Assembly (NCBI RefSeq): GCF_000739915.1
Contig: NZ_BBJT01000002.1
Coordinates: 434,001 to 498,000 of the forward strand
Direction: 5' to 3'
Length of the DNA: 64,000 bases
From: Paenibacillus chitinolyticus NBRC 15660
GTDB taxonomy: Bacteria; Bacillota; Bacilli; Paenibacillales; NBRC-103111
The notes beneath the pieces are model-generated. The model saw only the letters and a program-made list of their open reading frames with translations. It did not search any database and was not told the origin of the DNA. A program made the translations under genes and the position numbers. Positions within the stretch are counted from its first letter, which is position 1; each line of letters starts with the position of its first letter. Positions 7,923-16,409 of this stretch are shown in pieces.

Positions 7923-9761
7923 TTAAAGCATATCCCCTTGTCCGGTGTCAAACCGCCACAGGGGCACCGATGCGACAAGCCAGCCGAATGGCGGCAATGC
8001 TGCCGAGAGACCGTTCTCGGTTCGGACAAACGACCCCTGTCCGAGAATCACTTCCGCTTCCGGACGGATGCGGTTTCCTCTCTCCAAGTCCGGAGGCGTT
8101 CCGAATTGCGCATCCGCATCGGAATACGCGGACTCCGGCTCGAAAACGTGGCAGGATGCCTCCCGGCTGCTGTTGTTCACGCAGATGTAAAGCTCCTCCT
8201 CCGCGTTCTTTCTCAGCACGATAAGCTGATCCTTCTCCGCGTAAACAAACCGGAACGTGCCTTCACTCAAAGCCCGTCGAGTCCGCCGCAGCTCGATCAG
8301 CATGCGGTAAAACGCGAGAAGGCCGTGATTTTGCCGTTCCGCATCCCACTGCATCGGCTTCCGGCAATCGGGGTCGGACCCGCCCTGCATTCCGATTTCG
8401 TCCCCGTAATAAATGCACGGAGTTCCGGGAAGCGTGAACTGGAGCATCACCGCCAGCTTCGCTTTCGCCTCGTCCGGTATCCGGGTCAGAAGCCGCGGGG
8501 TGTCGTGGCTGCCGAGGATGTTAAAGGCCGCCTCGTTCACCTGCTGCGGATAGGAAGCGAGCAGGCGGTTTATCCGGTTGCCAAGCTCCCGAGCATCGAT
8601 TTCGCCCTTGGCGAAGTAATCGAGAATGGCGTCGGTGGCGGGATAGTTCATGACCGCGTCGAATTGGTCCCCCTGGAGCCACGGCATCGCATCGTGCCAA
8701 ATTTCGCCCAGGATGTAGAAATCGGGCTTCAGTGCTTTCAGCTTCTTGCGGAATTCCCGCCAGAACTCGTGATCGACTTCGTTGGCCACGTCCAGCCTCC
8801 AGCCGTCGATATCGCATTCCCGCACCCAATACTCGGCCACGTCGAGCAAATAGTTTCTGACTTCGGGATTGGCCGTATTGAGCTTCGGCATGTGGGACTC
8901 GAACGCGAAGCAGTGATAAGACGGTCTCGGTTCCGTCCGCAGCGGATATTCCTTGATGTGGAACCAGTCCCGGTAAGGAGACTCCTGACCCTTCTCCCGC
9001 ACATCCCGGAACGGGGCGAATCCTTCTCCGCTGTGATTGAACACCGCATCGAGGATCACACGGATGCCTCTTTCGTGGAACGCGGCAACCAGCTTTTTGA
9101 GCAGCGCCGTATCCCCGAAACCAGGATCGACTTTCTTGTAGTCGGCCGTATCGTACTTATGGTTCGTCGCCGCTTCAAACAGCGGTGTAAAATAAATCGC
9201 GTTTACGCCGAGCGAAGTCAAATAGTCGATGCGGTCGTACACTCCCTGCAGGTCTCCGCCGTAGAAATCGTACGACCCCGGATCGGAGTCGCTCCACGGG
9301 CGGACGCCGGGGGGATCGTTGGCCGGATCGCCGTTTGCGAAACGGTCGGGGAAGATCTGGTAGAAAACGGCTTCCTTCACCCACGCCGGCGGCTTCAGCA
9401 CCTCTTGCGGCCACAAAAACGGATAATCGAAAAAAGTGAGCGGATCCTGCGATTTTTCCGTGCCGAACCCTTTCTCCGTCAACCATACGACCTCTTCTCC
9501 CGAAGTCAGTTTAAAAGCGTACCTCAGTCTGTAATGCGGCGGGACAAGCTCTCCCTGCCAGTAATCGAACAATTGATCGCTGCCCGTTTTGTACAGCCTT
9601 GTTTCAAGAGCTGTCCGCTCCCAATCGTATTTGTCTCCGTGCAGCGCGTGCACGGCGTCGACATCGTCTTTCTTCGTGCGCAGCCGGATATGCACGGTAC
9701 GCTCGTCGTAGGCATAGCAGTAAGCCTGCCCCGACCGGTGGTCAATCGCTTCCAGTAACAT
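7923..9761 (-). CDS. nplT: GH13 neopullulanase / cyclomaltodextrinase / maltogenic amylase
   Basis: The 612-residue GH13 enzyme has an N-terminal beta domain (about 1-125) typical of the cyclomaltodextrinase/neopullulanase subfamily, which dimerises to form a closed active site. All four catalytic regions are visible: DAVFNHSG, GWRLDVANE (nucleophile Asp), LGEIWH (acid/base Glu) and LGSHDTPR. There is no signal peptide, so it acts in the cytoplasm, hydrolysing imported maltodextrins or cyclodextrins. AAGGAG precedes the ATG. It lies 37 bp after malG, in the transporter operon, which fits intracellular processing of the imported sugar. Subfamily members overlap in specificity; the exact substrate cannot be told. 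Confidence 0.9.
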   Translation of the reverse strand: MLLEAIDHRSGQAYCYAYDERTVHIRLRTKKDDVDAVHALHGDKYDWERTALETRLYKTGSDQLFDYWQGELVPPHYRLRYAFKLTSGEEVVWLTEKGFGTEKSQDPLTFFDYPFLWPQEVLKPPAWVKEAVFYQIFPDRFANGDPANDPPGVRPWSDSDPGSYDFYGGDLQGVYDRIDYLTSLGVNAIYFTPLFEAATNHKYDTADYKKVDPGFGDTALLKKLVAAFHERGIRVILDAVFNHSGEGFAPFRDVREKGQESPYRDWFHIKEYPLRTEPRPSYHCFAFESHMPKLNTANPEVRNYLLDVAEYWVRECDIDGWRLDVANEVDHEFWREFRKKLKALKPDFYILGEIWHDAMPWLQGDQFDAVMNYPATDAILDYFAKGEIDARELGNRINRLLASYPQQVNEAAFNILGSHDTPRLLTRIPDEAKAKLAVMLQFTLPGTPCIYYGDEIGMQGGSDPDCRKPMQWDAERQNHGLLAFYRMLIELRRTRRALSEGTFRFVYAEKDQLIVLRKNAEEELYICVNNSSREASCHVFEPESAYSDADAQFGTPPDLERGNRIRPEAEVILGQGSFVRTENGLSAALPPFGWLVASVPLWRFDTGQGDML

Positions 9762-9798
9762 GGCTTGCTCCTTTTCTCCTTGTAATCCGATAAATCAG

Positions 9799-10632
9799 TT
9801 ATCCTTTGTCCGCCCCTGCCGCGATTCCGTGAATCAAATACTTCTGGAAATACATGTACAGGCAGGTAATCGGAAGAGCCACAAGCACGGCCCCGGCGGC
9901 GAACAGCGTAAAACTCGAATTCGTCTCGGTGGCTACCATGCTGTACAAACCTTGGGCCAGCGTCATTTTTTCCGAAGACCTCAGCACGATTTGCGGCAAA
10001 ATAAAATCCATAAACGGCGTGATGAAGCTGTTCAGGGCCACGAAAGTAACCGCGGGCAGCGACAAGGGGAAAATGATTTTAAAAAACGCGTCGGCATGGC
10101 TCCCCCCGTCGATGAAAACCGCCTCCTCCAGGCTCTTCGGGATCGTATCGAAATGGCCTTTCATCACCCAGGTGCCCATGGATACGGAACCTCCCGCGTA
10201 AATGAGAATCAAGCCCGTGTGCGTGTCCAGCAGCTTCGTCTGAAGCAGGAGAACGAACAAGGCCATGACGGATAAGAAGCCCGGAAACATTTGCAGGATG
10301 AGCAGGGTCATTAAGCCCTGCTGTCTCCCCTTGAACCGGAACCGGGAGAAGGCATAGGCCGTCGCGGCCACAAGCGTTGTCGAAACGACGGCGTTCACCA
10401 GGGCGATCTTGATCGTATTGCGGTACCACAGCACAAAGTCCGTCTGCCTGATCAATTCGGCATAATGGGCGAACGTGGGATGATCCGGGATCATCCGGCT
10501 GACCAGGAGACTCTGCCCCGGATTCAGCGAAGTGCCGATCACCCACAGGATCGGGTAAACCGTTGCGACAAGCAGCGCGATAAAAACGAGATAAATCCCG
10601 GTAACGGTCAGATTGTCTTTAAATTTCCTCAT
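9799..10632 (-). CDS. malG: Maltodextrin ABC transporter permease MalG/MdxG
   Basis: The 277-residue integral membrane protein has six hydrophobic segments and the EAA loop typical of sugar importers (KSLEEAVFIDGGSHADAFFKIIFPLSLP). It ends with a C-terminal YFQKYLIHGIAAGADKG tail, the pattern of MalG-type subunits. Paired with MalF it forms the channel for the binding protein MalE. It starts 18 bp after malF. No ATPase gene lies in the locus; Gram-positive sugar importers commonly share a distant MsmX-type ATPase. Confidence 0.92.
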   Translation of the reverse strand: MRKFKDNLTVTGIYLVFIALLVATVYPILWVIGTSLNPGQSLLVSRMIPDHPTFAHYAELIRQTDFVLWYRNTIKIALVNAVVSTTLVAATAYAFSRFRFKGRQQGLMTLLILQMFPGFLSVMALFVLLLQTKLLDTHTGLILIYAGGSVSMGTWVMKGHFDTIPKSLEEAVFIDGGSHADAFFKIIFPLSLPAVTFVALNSFITPFMDFILPQIVLRSSEKMTLAQGLYSMVATETNSSFTLFAAGAVLVALPITCLYMYFQKYLIHGIAAGADKG

Positions 10633-10650
10633 GCAGACCCATTCCTCTTC

Positions 10651-11949
10651 TCAAAGTGCCTTCATCCGTCTGTAATTCCATAAGGAGAACAGGGCAATGA
10701 ACACAAACATAATGATGGAGACGGCCGAGGCCATATTGAACTGGCTCTGATTCAGCGTCATTTTGAAAATCCACGAAATCAGGATATCCGTACTTCCGGC
10801 GTAGTAATAATCGGGATTGTTCGGCTTTCCGTCCGTCAGCAAATAAATCAGATTGAAGTTATTGAAGTTAAACGCAAACTGCATAATAAAAATCGGCGCC
10901 GTGGCGAGCTTCACAAGCGGCAGCGTAATTCCGAAAAATTTCTGCGCCGCCGTAGCCCCGTCCACGTCCGCCGCTTCGTACAAATCGCGCGGCATCGTCG
11001 TCAAGATCCCCGCCATCAAGGCCATCAGAAAAGGAGTCGAGAACCAGAGATTGACGAGCAGAATTGACGCTTTGGCCATCGTCGGATCGGACAGCCAGGA
11101 AACCGGCGGCAAGCCGAGGCTGGCCAGAAATCCGTTGACGGGACCGAACGAACCGTTTAACAGCACGCGAAACACCAGAATCGAAATGAACTGCGGGACG
11201 GCCCAGGGAAGCATAAAGGCGGTTCTCCAGAACTTTTTAAAACGGATACGCGGGTGATTGATCATCATCGCCAGAAGAAGTCCGCTAAAAAAGACCGTAA
11301 TCGTTGAGGCCGCCGCCCAGACGATATTCCACAGCGAAATGCCGAGGAACGTCGACCGCCACGCTTTCTGGGCGAACAAATCGTAGAAGGTCCGGAGTCC
11401 GGTCCAATCGACCAGCGAACGATCCGGAATGTGGCCCGGCGCCGAATAGTTCGTAAACGCGATCATGACGTTAAACACGAGCGGGATCACCGTTACGAAA
11501 AGGACAAACACGAACGCGGGCAGCAGAAGCAGGTACGGGAAGTGTTTGAACTTCGCCTGCTTCACCGACGCCCGAAATCCGGGAACGGGCTTGCCTCTGT
11601 CTCTAAGCTCTCCGTTCTTCCATGCGTCCGCAATGTTCAGAACGTAGAATCCGATGAACAGAAGCACGATTACGCAGGTCATCACTCCGTTGATCATCAG
11701 AAAGATGGAGTGATCGCCGGGTACGACTTTGCCCCGGACCACTTTGGTCGGCACGTCACCCAGGCTGATCAGTCCGGCGATTCCCCGGAGGGCCAGCGGG
11801 CAGTAGCTCCAGATAAACAGCTGGGCCGAAAGGAGAAACAGAAGCCCTTTGACAATCTGCCTGTTGTAAAGCTGCCCCAGGCCGATGAGTACCGCCGAGC
11901 CCGCAGCGGCCCGTATCCGGTGCCGGCGATTGTTTGGATTTACTTGCAT
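10651..11949 (-). CDS. malF: Maltodextrin ABC transporter permease MalF/MdxF
   Basis: The 432-residue permease has N-terminal extra membrane segments (residues about 17-110) before the core transport domain, as in MalF/MdxF. A MalF-type EAA loop is seen (MPRDLYEAADVDGATAAQKFFGITLPLVK). The tail DILISWIFKMTLNQSQFNMASAVSIIMF is also family-typical. It forms the translocation pore with MalG. It begins 36 bp after malE and ends 18 bp before malG, all one operon. The ribosome binding site (AGGCGG) is weaker than its neighbours'. Confidence 0.92.
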   Translation of the reverse strand: MQVNPNNRRHRIRAAAGSAVLIGLGQLYNRQIVKGLLFLLSAQLFIWSYCPLALRGIAGLISLGDVPTKVVRGKVVPGDHSIFLMINGVMTCVIVLLFIGFYVLNIADAWKNGELRDRGKPVPGFRASVKQAKFKHFPYLLLLPAFVFVLFVTVIPLVFNVMIAFTNYSAPGHIPDRSLVDWTGLRTFYDLFAQKAWRSTFLGISLWNIVWAAASTITVFFSGLLLAMMINHPRIRFKKFWRTAFMLPWAVPQFISILVFRVLLNGSFGPVNGFLASLGLPPVSWLSDPTMAKASILLVNLWFSTPFLMALMAGILTTMPRDLYEAADVDGATAAQKFFGITLPLVKLATAPIFIMQFAFNFNNFNLIYLLTDGKPNNPDYYYAGSTDILISWIFKMTLNQSQFNMASAVSIIMFVFIALFSLWNYRRMKAL

Positions 11950-11985
11950 ACGTCAGACCGCCTAACTTAGGTTTTGATGTTCCGC

Positions 11986-13272
11986 TTATTTCGTTGTTTT
12001 CATCGCCGTTTTGATTTGTTCCACGGCCTTCGTCAAAACGGCGGCCGGGTCTTGGTTCTCGTTCCACAGCGAGGAAATAGCGGTTCCGGCCGGCACCCAG
12101 ACGTTGCCCATCTCGGGAATCGAAGGCATCGGCACCGAATGCTTCGCCTGCTCCAGGAAAGCGGGCGCGTAAGGATCGGAGGTAAGGACCGGGTCCGCCA
12201 TAACGTCCTGCCTCGGAGGGAGCTGAGCCGTCATTTTAAACCGCTCGATCAGATGGTCTTTGCTTGTCGCATAGCTTGCGAACAGCTTCGCCGCATCGGG
12301 GTACTTCGTGTACGAATTGACGTACAGGGCCCGGATGCCGGAGAAGCTTACGGGATGCTCCCCGTTGGGCAGCAGCGGCAGCGGAGCGACGCCAAACTCG
12401 AAATTGGCTTTGGACAAGCTGGAAATAAGCCAAGACCCGTTAATGACGGAGGCTGTTTTTCCCTCCTGGAAAAAGCCGGTGATGATATTGTCGTTGATAT
12501 CGTGGATATTCAGCGGCAGGATCTTTTTAAGCGATTGCAAATACTTGGCTCCTTCGACCGCTTGCGGACTGTTCAGCCCGATATCGTTCGGATCGGTGCC
12601 TTTCCCGCCGAAAACATACCCTCCGTAGCCCGCAAGGAACGAGTACGATTGGTACAGCTGCCCGACATCCCACATCAGAGCGAACTTTTTGTTCGCCGGA
12701 TCGTTGTATGTCTCGGCAAACTTTACGATCTCCTCGTATGTTTTCGGAGCTTGAGGCATCGCTTTTTTGTTGTAAAAAAGCGCGTACGTGTCGATGGCCG
12801 TCGGATATCCGTAGAGGGCGCCGGAATAGCTCACGCCTTCCAAAGCGGAAGGGAGTAGCTGTTTTTTGTCCTCTTCGCCGAAAGCGTCATTTTCCAGCAC
12901 GAGGCCGGTCATGACGGCATTGCCGAGCTGATCGTGCGGCGCGGAGAAGACGTCGGCCCCGATTCCGGCCGGACCGTCGGTGGTCAGCTTTTTCACGGTA
13001 TCGATGGCCGGGACGGGTTCCACCTTTACGGAAACTCCGTATTCTTTCTCGAAGCTTGCAGCGACCGTTTTTAAATAATCCAGTTCGGGTCCCTTCGATT
13101 CCCATACGACGAGCTTGGCACCGCTTTCGGGTTTGAGCTCCTTCTGCTGCGAATTTCCTCCGCCCTGTTCCTGCGGCTGCGCGGAAGGCGAAGGCTGATC
13201 GTTTCCGCAACCGGTTAAGCCGGTCACGCTCAAGAGAACGACAATTCCGGCGGAAAATAAGCGTTTGGACAT
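11986..13272 (-). CDS. malE: Maltodextrin-binding lipoprotein MalE/MdxE
   Basis: The 428-residue extracellular solute-binding protein (family 1) has a lipoprotein signal peptide with lipobox LTGC (Cys about 22). A Ser/Gln/Gly-rich linker follows, then the binding domain starting KLVVWESKGPELDYLKTVAASFEKEYGVSV. It would be anchored to the outer face of the membrane and deliver maltodextrins to MalFG. AAGGGGG lies before the ATG. First gene of the operon, with a tandem LacI-type operator and a sigma-A-like promoter upstream. Confidence 0.92.
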   Translation of the reverse strand: MSKRLFSAGIVVLLSVTGLTGCGNDQPSPSAQPQEQGGGNSQQKELKPESGAKLVVWESKGPELDYLKTVAASFEKEYGVSVKVEPVPAIDTVKKLTTDGPAGIGADVFSAPHDQLGNAVMTGLVLENDAFGEEDKKQLLPSALEGVSYSGALYGYPTAIDTYALFYNKKAMPQAPKTYEEIVKFAETYNDPANKKFALMWDVGQLYQSYSFLAGYGGYVFGGKGTDPNDIGLNSPQAVEGAKYLQSLKKILPLNIHDINDNIITGFFQEGKTASVINGSWLISSLSKANFEFGVAPLPLLPNGEHPVSFSGIRALYVNSYTKYPDAAKLFASYATSKDHLIERFKMTAQLPPRQDVMADPVLTSDPYAPAFLEQAKHSVPMPSIPEMGNVWVPAGTAISSLWNENQDPAAVLTKAVEQIKTAMKTTK

Positions 13273-13296
13273 GATGATTCCCCCTTCATTTGAGTG

Positions 13297-13328
13297 CTGA
13301 ATCGTTTAAGTACTGAAACGTTTAAGTA
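13297..13328 (-). promoter_or_regulatory. Tandem 16-bp LacI-type operator before malE
   Basis: Two head-to-tail copies of CTGAAACGTTTAAGTA (the first has AT for AA at one position) lie just downstream of the predicted -10. The core GAAACGTTTAAG resembles the palindrome in front of lacI, so the same regulator probably binds both. Confidence 0.65.
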
Positions 13329-13340
13329 ATGCTTAACCAC

Positions 13341-13370
13341 ATCATAAAGGGTAGCTTTCCAAGGAGTCAA
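13341..13370 (-). promoter_or_regulatory. Sigma-A-type promoter of the mal operon
   Basis: On the minus strand, TTGACT is followed by an 18-bp spacer and TATGAT. The tandem operator starts about 12 bp downstream of the -10, a position suited to repression. Confidence 0.55.
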
Positions 13371-13455
13371 TGATAAAAAATGGTAAATGCGCTTGCCCTT
13401 ATTCATAGGGTGGGCTTACTTGCAGCCGTTCAAACATTTTGACCCGTCATAAATT

Positions 13456-13484
13456 TTGACACCTTCCAGCATTTAGTCTACAAT
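13456..13484 (+). promoter_or_regulatory. Near-consensus sigma-A promoter for the uORF-ridA transcript
   Basis: TTGACA (13456-13461), a 17-bp spacer and TACAAT (13479-13484) match the vegetative consensus almost fully. Transcription would start near 13491, about 43 nt before the 21-codon ORF and 190 nt before ridA. Confidence 0.75.
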
Positions 13485-13533
13485 CAATTCAAATTGTTAT
13501 CTTCGCATGTATAAAGAAAGGGGTATCCGGTCC

Positions 13534-13599
13534 ATGAAGAAAAAGTCTTTGGGGTTTCTGTCCGTCGGTTACGGATACTCTACTGCCGTTTTTTTCTAG
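13534..13599 (+). CDS. Candidate 21-aa upstream peptide (leader ORF)
   Basis: The ATG at 13534 opens a 21-codon ORF that starts MKKKSLGF, contains GYGYS and ends STAVFF before a TAG. It is preceded by GAAAGGGG about 10-12 bp upstream. A strong promoter stands 50 bp before it. The peptide has a basic N-terminus and a hydrophobic, aromatic C-terminus. Its stop codon lies inside the 5' arm of an inverted repeat that ends at the ridA ribosome binding site. It might be a regulatory leader peptide or a small secreted/membrane peptide. I do not recognise it. Confidence 0.4.
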   Translation: MKKKSLGFLSVGYGYSTAVFF

Positions 13600-13664
13600 T
13601 ATTCACTTTTATGGGAGAAGTCTGTCCGAAAGTGAGTCGTGAAAATGGCAGAACATTACTAGAA
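13594..13664 (+). promoter_or_regulatory. Nested inverted repeat between leader ORF and ridA
   Basis: Outer arms TTCTAGTA (13594-13601) and TACTAGAA (13657-13664) are exact complements. Inner arms TCACTTT (13603-13609) and AAAGTGA (13629-13635) pair across a 19-nt loop. The 3' outer arm ends a few bases before the GAGGGA ribosome binding site of ridA. No T-run follows, so it is not an obvious terminator. Confidence 0.5.
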
Positions 13665-13680
13665 TGCGAGGGAATCTAAC

Positions 13681-14079
13681 ATGGAAAACTCTAAAATCAT
13701 TCGAAAAAATCCGGCAGGTGTACACAGTCCCGTAGGCAACTACACTCACCTTACCAAAATTCCAAGAAATTCTGAGCTGTATGTTACTTCCGGTCAAATC
13801 GGAGCGGATCAGCACGGTAACATTCCTGATAAGATGAACGAACAAATCCGGAACACTTTCCGTAATATCCAAACCGTCTTGCACGCTGAGGAACTATCAT
13901 CCGAACATATTATCAAAGTCAATATATGGGCTACCGAAAAAATAGATTGGGATTTTCTATACGAAAAATGGGCCGAATTATTCGGCCTCGATTATCCCGC
14001 CATGACGGTCGGCTATATCTCGGAATTAGGCTTACCTGAAATAAAAATTGAAATTGAACTATGGGCGGCTAAAGTCTAA
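13681..14079 (+). CDS. RidA/YjgF/Rid-family protein
   Basis: The 132-residue protein has the Rid-family core: NYTHLTKIPRNSELYVTSGQIGADQHGNIPD, then QIRNTFRNIQTVL and the C-terminal IEIELWAAKV. Canonical RidA hydrolyses reactive enamine/imine intermediates made by PLP enzymes and has an Arg near residue 105. Here the C-terminal segment reads LPEIKIEIELWAA, without the usual 'AR.xVEV' arginine, so this is likely a non-RidA Rid subfamily member with unknown substrate. GAGGGA lies before the ATG. A leader ORF and hairpin precede it and a terminator follows, giving a monocistronic plus-strand unit. Confidence 0.82.
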   Translation: MENSKIIRKNPAGVHSPVGNYTHLTKIPRNSELYVTSGQIGADQHGNIPDKMNEQIRNTFRNIQTVLHAEELSSEHIIKVNIWATEKIDWDFLYEKWAELFGLDYPAMTVGYISELGLPEIKIEIELWAAKV

Positions 14080-14096
14080 TCCTGCTCCGTTCATCT

Positions 14097-14130
14097 CCCT
14101 CACGCAAATGATCATGCGTGGGGGTTTTTT
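14097..14130 (+). terminator. Terminator after the Rid-family gene
   Basis: CCCTCACGCA pairs with TGCGTGGGGG across an 8-nt loop and is followed by six T residues, 18 bp after the stop codon. Confidence 0.9.
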
Positions 14131-14294
14131 GTTGATTTTAAGGCCGGACGGACACTTTTCTTCGTAAAAACTTGCGTCAGTCCGAGCTCTCGCCATCTTT
14201 CGTCTTACGCCATTGCTCACTGTACATCATAAAATAAAAAGACCGCGGTTATCGCGGTCCTGTAAGTGTGAATCCTGCGGCTTCGCCGGTACTT

Positions 14295-16082
14295 TCAAGG
14301 GAACTGTATCCTGTACAGTTCTTTATACCTTCCGTTTCGGCGGAGAAGAACATCATGCTTTCCATATTCCACAATTTCTCCATGTTCCAGAACGACAATC
14401 TGATCGGCATTCTGAATCGTGGATAGCCGGTGGGCAATGACCAGACAGGTGCGGCCGGGAAGAAGGCGTGACAGCGCCTGCTGGATTTTTTGCTCGGATT
14501 CCGTATCCAGGGCTGCCGTCGCTTCATCGAGGATGATCAGACGGGGATCTTTCAGGAAGGCTCTGGCGATAGACAGCCGCTGTTTCTGTCCGCCGGATAG
14601 TTTGACGCCTCTTTCCCCTATCGGAGTGTCGTAGCCTTGCGGCAAAGCGGTTATAAACTCGTGCGCGTTCGCGGCTCTCGCGGCCGCTTCGATTTGTTCG
14701 CCCGATGCGGCAGGCTGTCCGTACGCGATATTTTCGCGGATCGTGCCGTTCAGCAGAATGACTTCCTGCGATACGATTCCCAGTTGGCTTCGCAGAGACT
14801 GCTGTGTGACCGCCTTCAGCGGATAGCCGTCGATGTATATATCTCCCCGCTGCACGTCGTACATACGGGCGATCAGGTCCGCAATGGTGGATTTACCGGA
14901 GCCCGACGAACCGACCAGAGCCGTCGTCTCGTTCCCGCGAAGCTTCAAGAAGAAGCTTTCGAGCACAGGCTGCCCTTCGTCATAAGCGAAATCAACGTCG
15001 TAGAAAACGATTTCGCCCTTAACGGACGGCAGCACAATCGCGCCTTCCTGATCGCGGACCTCCGGAACCGTATCCAGAATATCTCCGATACGTTCGAAGG
15101 CCGCTGCCGATTGCTGGATTTTCGTAACCAGCCTGCTGAAGGAACGGATAGGCGCCTGCAGCAGGCGCAGGTAAGCGAGATACGCGACGACCTCCCCCAC
15201 AGTCAGGTTACCCCGCATCGTCTGCCAGGCGCCGAACAGAAGAACAAGCGTCATCCCTATGTAGTTGAGCCAATCGGTCAGCGGTGAAAAGAGCGCCGAA
15301 AGCCGCGATGCCGAAACCGCTGCGATCCGGTTCCGGTCGCTCAGCTTCACGAACTGCTTTTCTTCGTTTTCTTCGCTTGCGAAAGATTTGATCATGCGGA
15401 TACCGGACAGGGTATCCTGCAGGAAGTTGTTCAGCTCGGCGGAGATTTGACGCACCCGTCTATACGCGCTTTTGATCCGCAAGCTGAAAAAACGGGACGA
15501 TATAAATAAAAAAGGCAGGGTCGCAACCGTCAAAAGCGCCAACTGCCAATCCACATAAAACAGATAGCCGCATATCGCGACGAAAGTGACAAAATCGGCA
15601 AGAATGGATAGGCTCTCGGCTGAAACCAGCTCCTGAAGCTGGTTAACGTCTCCGGTCAATCTCGCCATAAGATCCCCTGTCCTGCTGCGGTCAAAAAACT
15701 TCACATCCAGCCTTAACGTATGGGTGTACAGTTTATTGCGCAGCCCGAGAACGGCCTTCTGGCTGACAACGGTCATAACGTAACTTGAAGTAAAATGAAG
15801 GAGTCCGAGCACGAGAGCCGTCAGAACGATCAGCCCGCCCGTTTCCAGCAGGGCGTCTGCCTTTTTGCCCGGGATAATGTCGTCGATAACGGTTTTTGTC
15901 AGTTGCGGAATGATAAATTCACAGAACGAGATGAACAGGACGGCCAGCGCCCCGGTCAAAAGCAGGCCCCAATGGGCCTTTGTGTGTACGAACATCTCTT
16001 TGAGCATGCCGCGTACACTCATTATAGAGTGTGACCGGTCCGGCCGGTCTGTTGTTTGCTTCCTTTCTTTCATGGAGATCAC
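14295..16082 (-). CDS. ABC-type multidrug/lipid exporter half-transporter (membrane + ATPase domains)
   Basis: The 595-residue half-transporter has six membrane segments in residues about 35-330, then an ATPase domain. The ATPase shows Walker A GSSGSGKST, Q-loop VSQEVIL, signature LSGGQKQR, Walker B/D-loop RLIILDEATAALD and an IAHRLSTI H-loop. It resembles BmrA/LmrA/MsbA-type exporters that work as dimers and expel lipophilic drugs or lipids. The ORF opens with GTG (16082), with an in-frame ATG four codons on; no clear ribosome binding site decides between them. Two copies of the MarR-type palindrome lie 20-95 bp upstream, matching those at the MFS/MarR genes, so drug-inducible control is likely. 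Confidence 0.88.
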   Translation of the reverse strand: MISMKERKQTTDRPDRSHSIMSVRGMLKEMFVHTKAHWGLLLTGALAVLFISFCEFIIPQLTKTVIDDIIPGKKADALLETGGLIVLTALVLGLLHFTSSYVMTVVSQKAVLGLRNKLYTHTLRLDVKFFDRSRTGDLMARLTGDVNQLQELVSAESLSILADFVTFVAICGYLFYVDWQLALLTVATLPFLFISSRFFSLRIKSAYRRVRQISAELNNFLQDTLSGIRMIKSFASEENEEKQFVKLSDRNRIAAVSASRLSALFSPLTDWLNYIGMTLVLLFGAWQTMRGNLTVGEVVAYLAYLRLLQAPIRSFSRLVTKIQQSAAAFERIGDILDTVPEVRDQEGAIVLPSVKGEIVFYDVDFAYDEGQPVLESFFLKLRGNETTALVGSSGSGKSTIADLIARMYDVQRGDIYIDGYPLKAVTQQSLRSQLGIVSQEVILLNGTIRENIAYGQPAASGEQIEAAARAANAHEFITALPQGYDTPIGERGVKLSGGQKQRLSIARAFLKDPRLIILDEATAALDTESEQKIQQALSRLLPGRTCLVIAHRLSTIQNADQIVVLEHGEIVEYGKHDVLLRRNGRYKELYRIQFP

Positions 16083-16102
16083 GTACTTTCAACTATATTT
16101 AA

Positions 16103-16115
16103 TTAGATTATCTAA
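16103..16115 (-). promoter_or_regulatory. MarR-type operator, proximal copy before ABC exporter
   Basis: TTAGATTATCTAA lies in the context TAATTAGATTATCTAACTA, identical over 19 bp to the site before the MFS gene at 28270. Confidence 0.75.
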
Positions 16116-16164
16116 CTATAAAAGCACAATTTTCTTCACCTCTCTTCATCCCACTCTTTTTTAG

Positions 16165-16177
16165 TTAGATAATCTAA
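16165..16177 (-). promoter_or_regulatory. MarR-type operator, distal copy before ABC exporter
   Basis: TTAGATAATCTAA lies in the context TTAGTTAGATAATCTAATCA, the same extended sequence as the site at the MarR promoter (28933). It is the reverse-complement orientation of the proximal copy, 62 bp away. Confidence 0.75.
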
Positions 16178-16409
16178 TCACATGTCCAATATAGCTCATT
16201 GCTCCGAATATTGCAATTCCTGTTCTGCCGTTCATCGCCCGCTCTCCCGGATGAAGAGACCCGGCAGCCCCGCATCGGACGAGGTCTCCCGGTTTAGTCA
16301 TCTCCTCTGAATGATTCCTTTCCAAGACGCGTTTCCAAGTTTAAGCGTTTTAATTTAAAAACAGTTATGTACTCATAAATGTATTCCGGTCTTCTCCCGC
16401 TTCCGCTGC
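16178..16409. other. Noncoding stretch between YesN-type regulator and exporter
   Basis: Apart from the two operators just to its left, this stretch holds no confident gene. A 24-codon minus-strand ORF (16161-16235) begins MNGRTGIAIF and runs into the distal operator. It has only a poor ribosome binding site. No terminator with a clear T-run is visible for the regulator gene. Confidence 0.5.

Noticed and set aside
7938-9758. 606-codon plus-strand ORF opposite the neopullulanase gene
   Set aside because: It is an antisense shadow of a GC-rich gene: composition is Arg/His/Val-heavy, there is no ribosome binding site, and the minus strand encodes a complete GH13 enzyme with all catalytic motifs.
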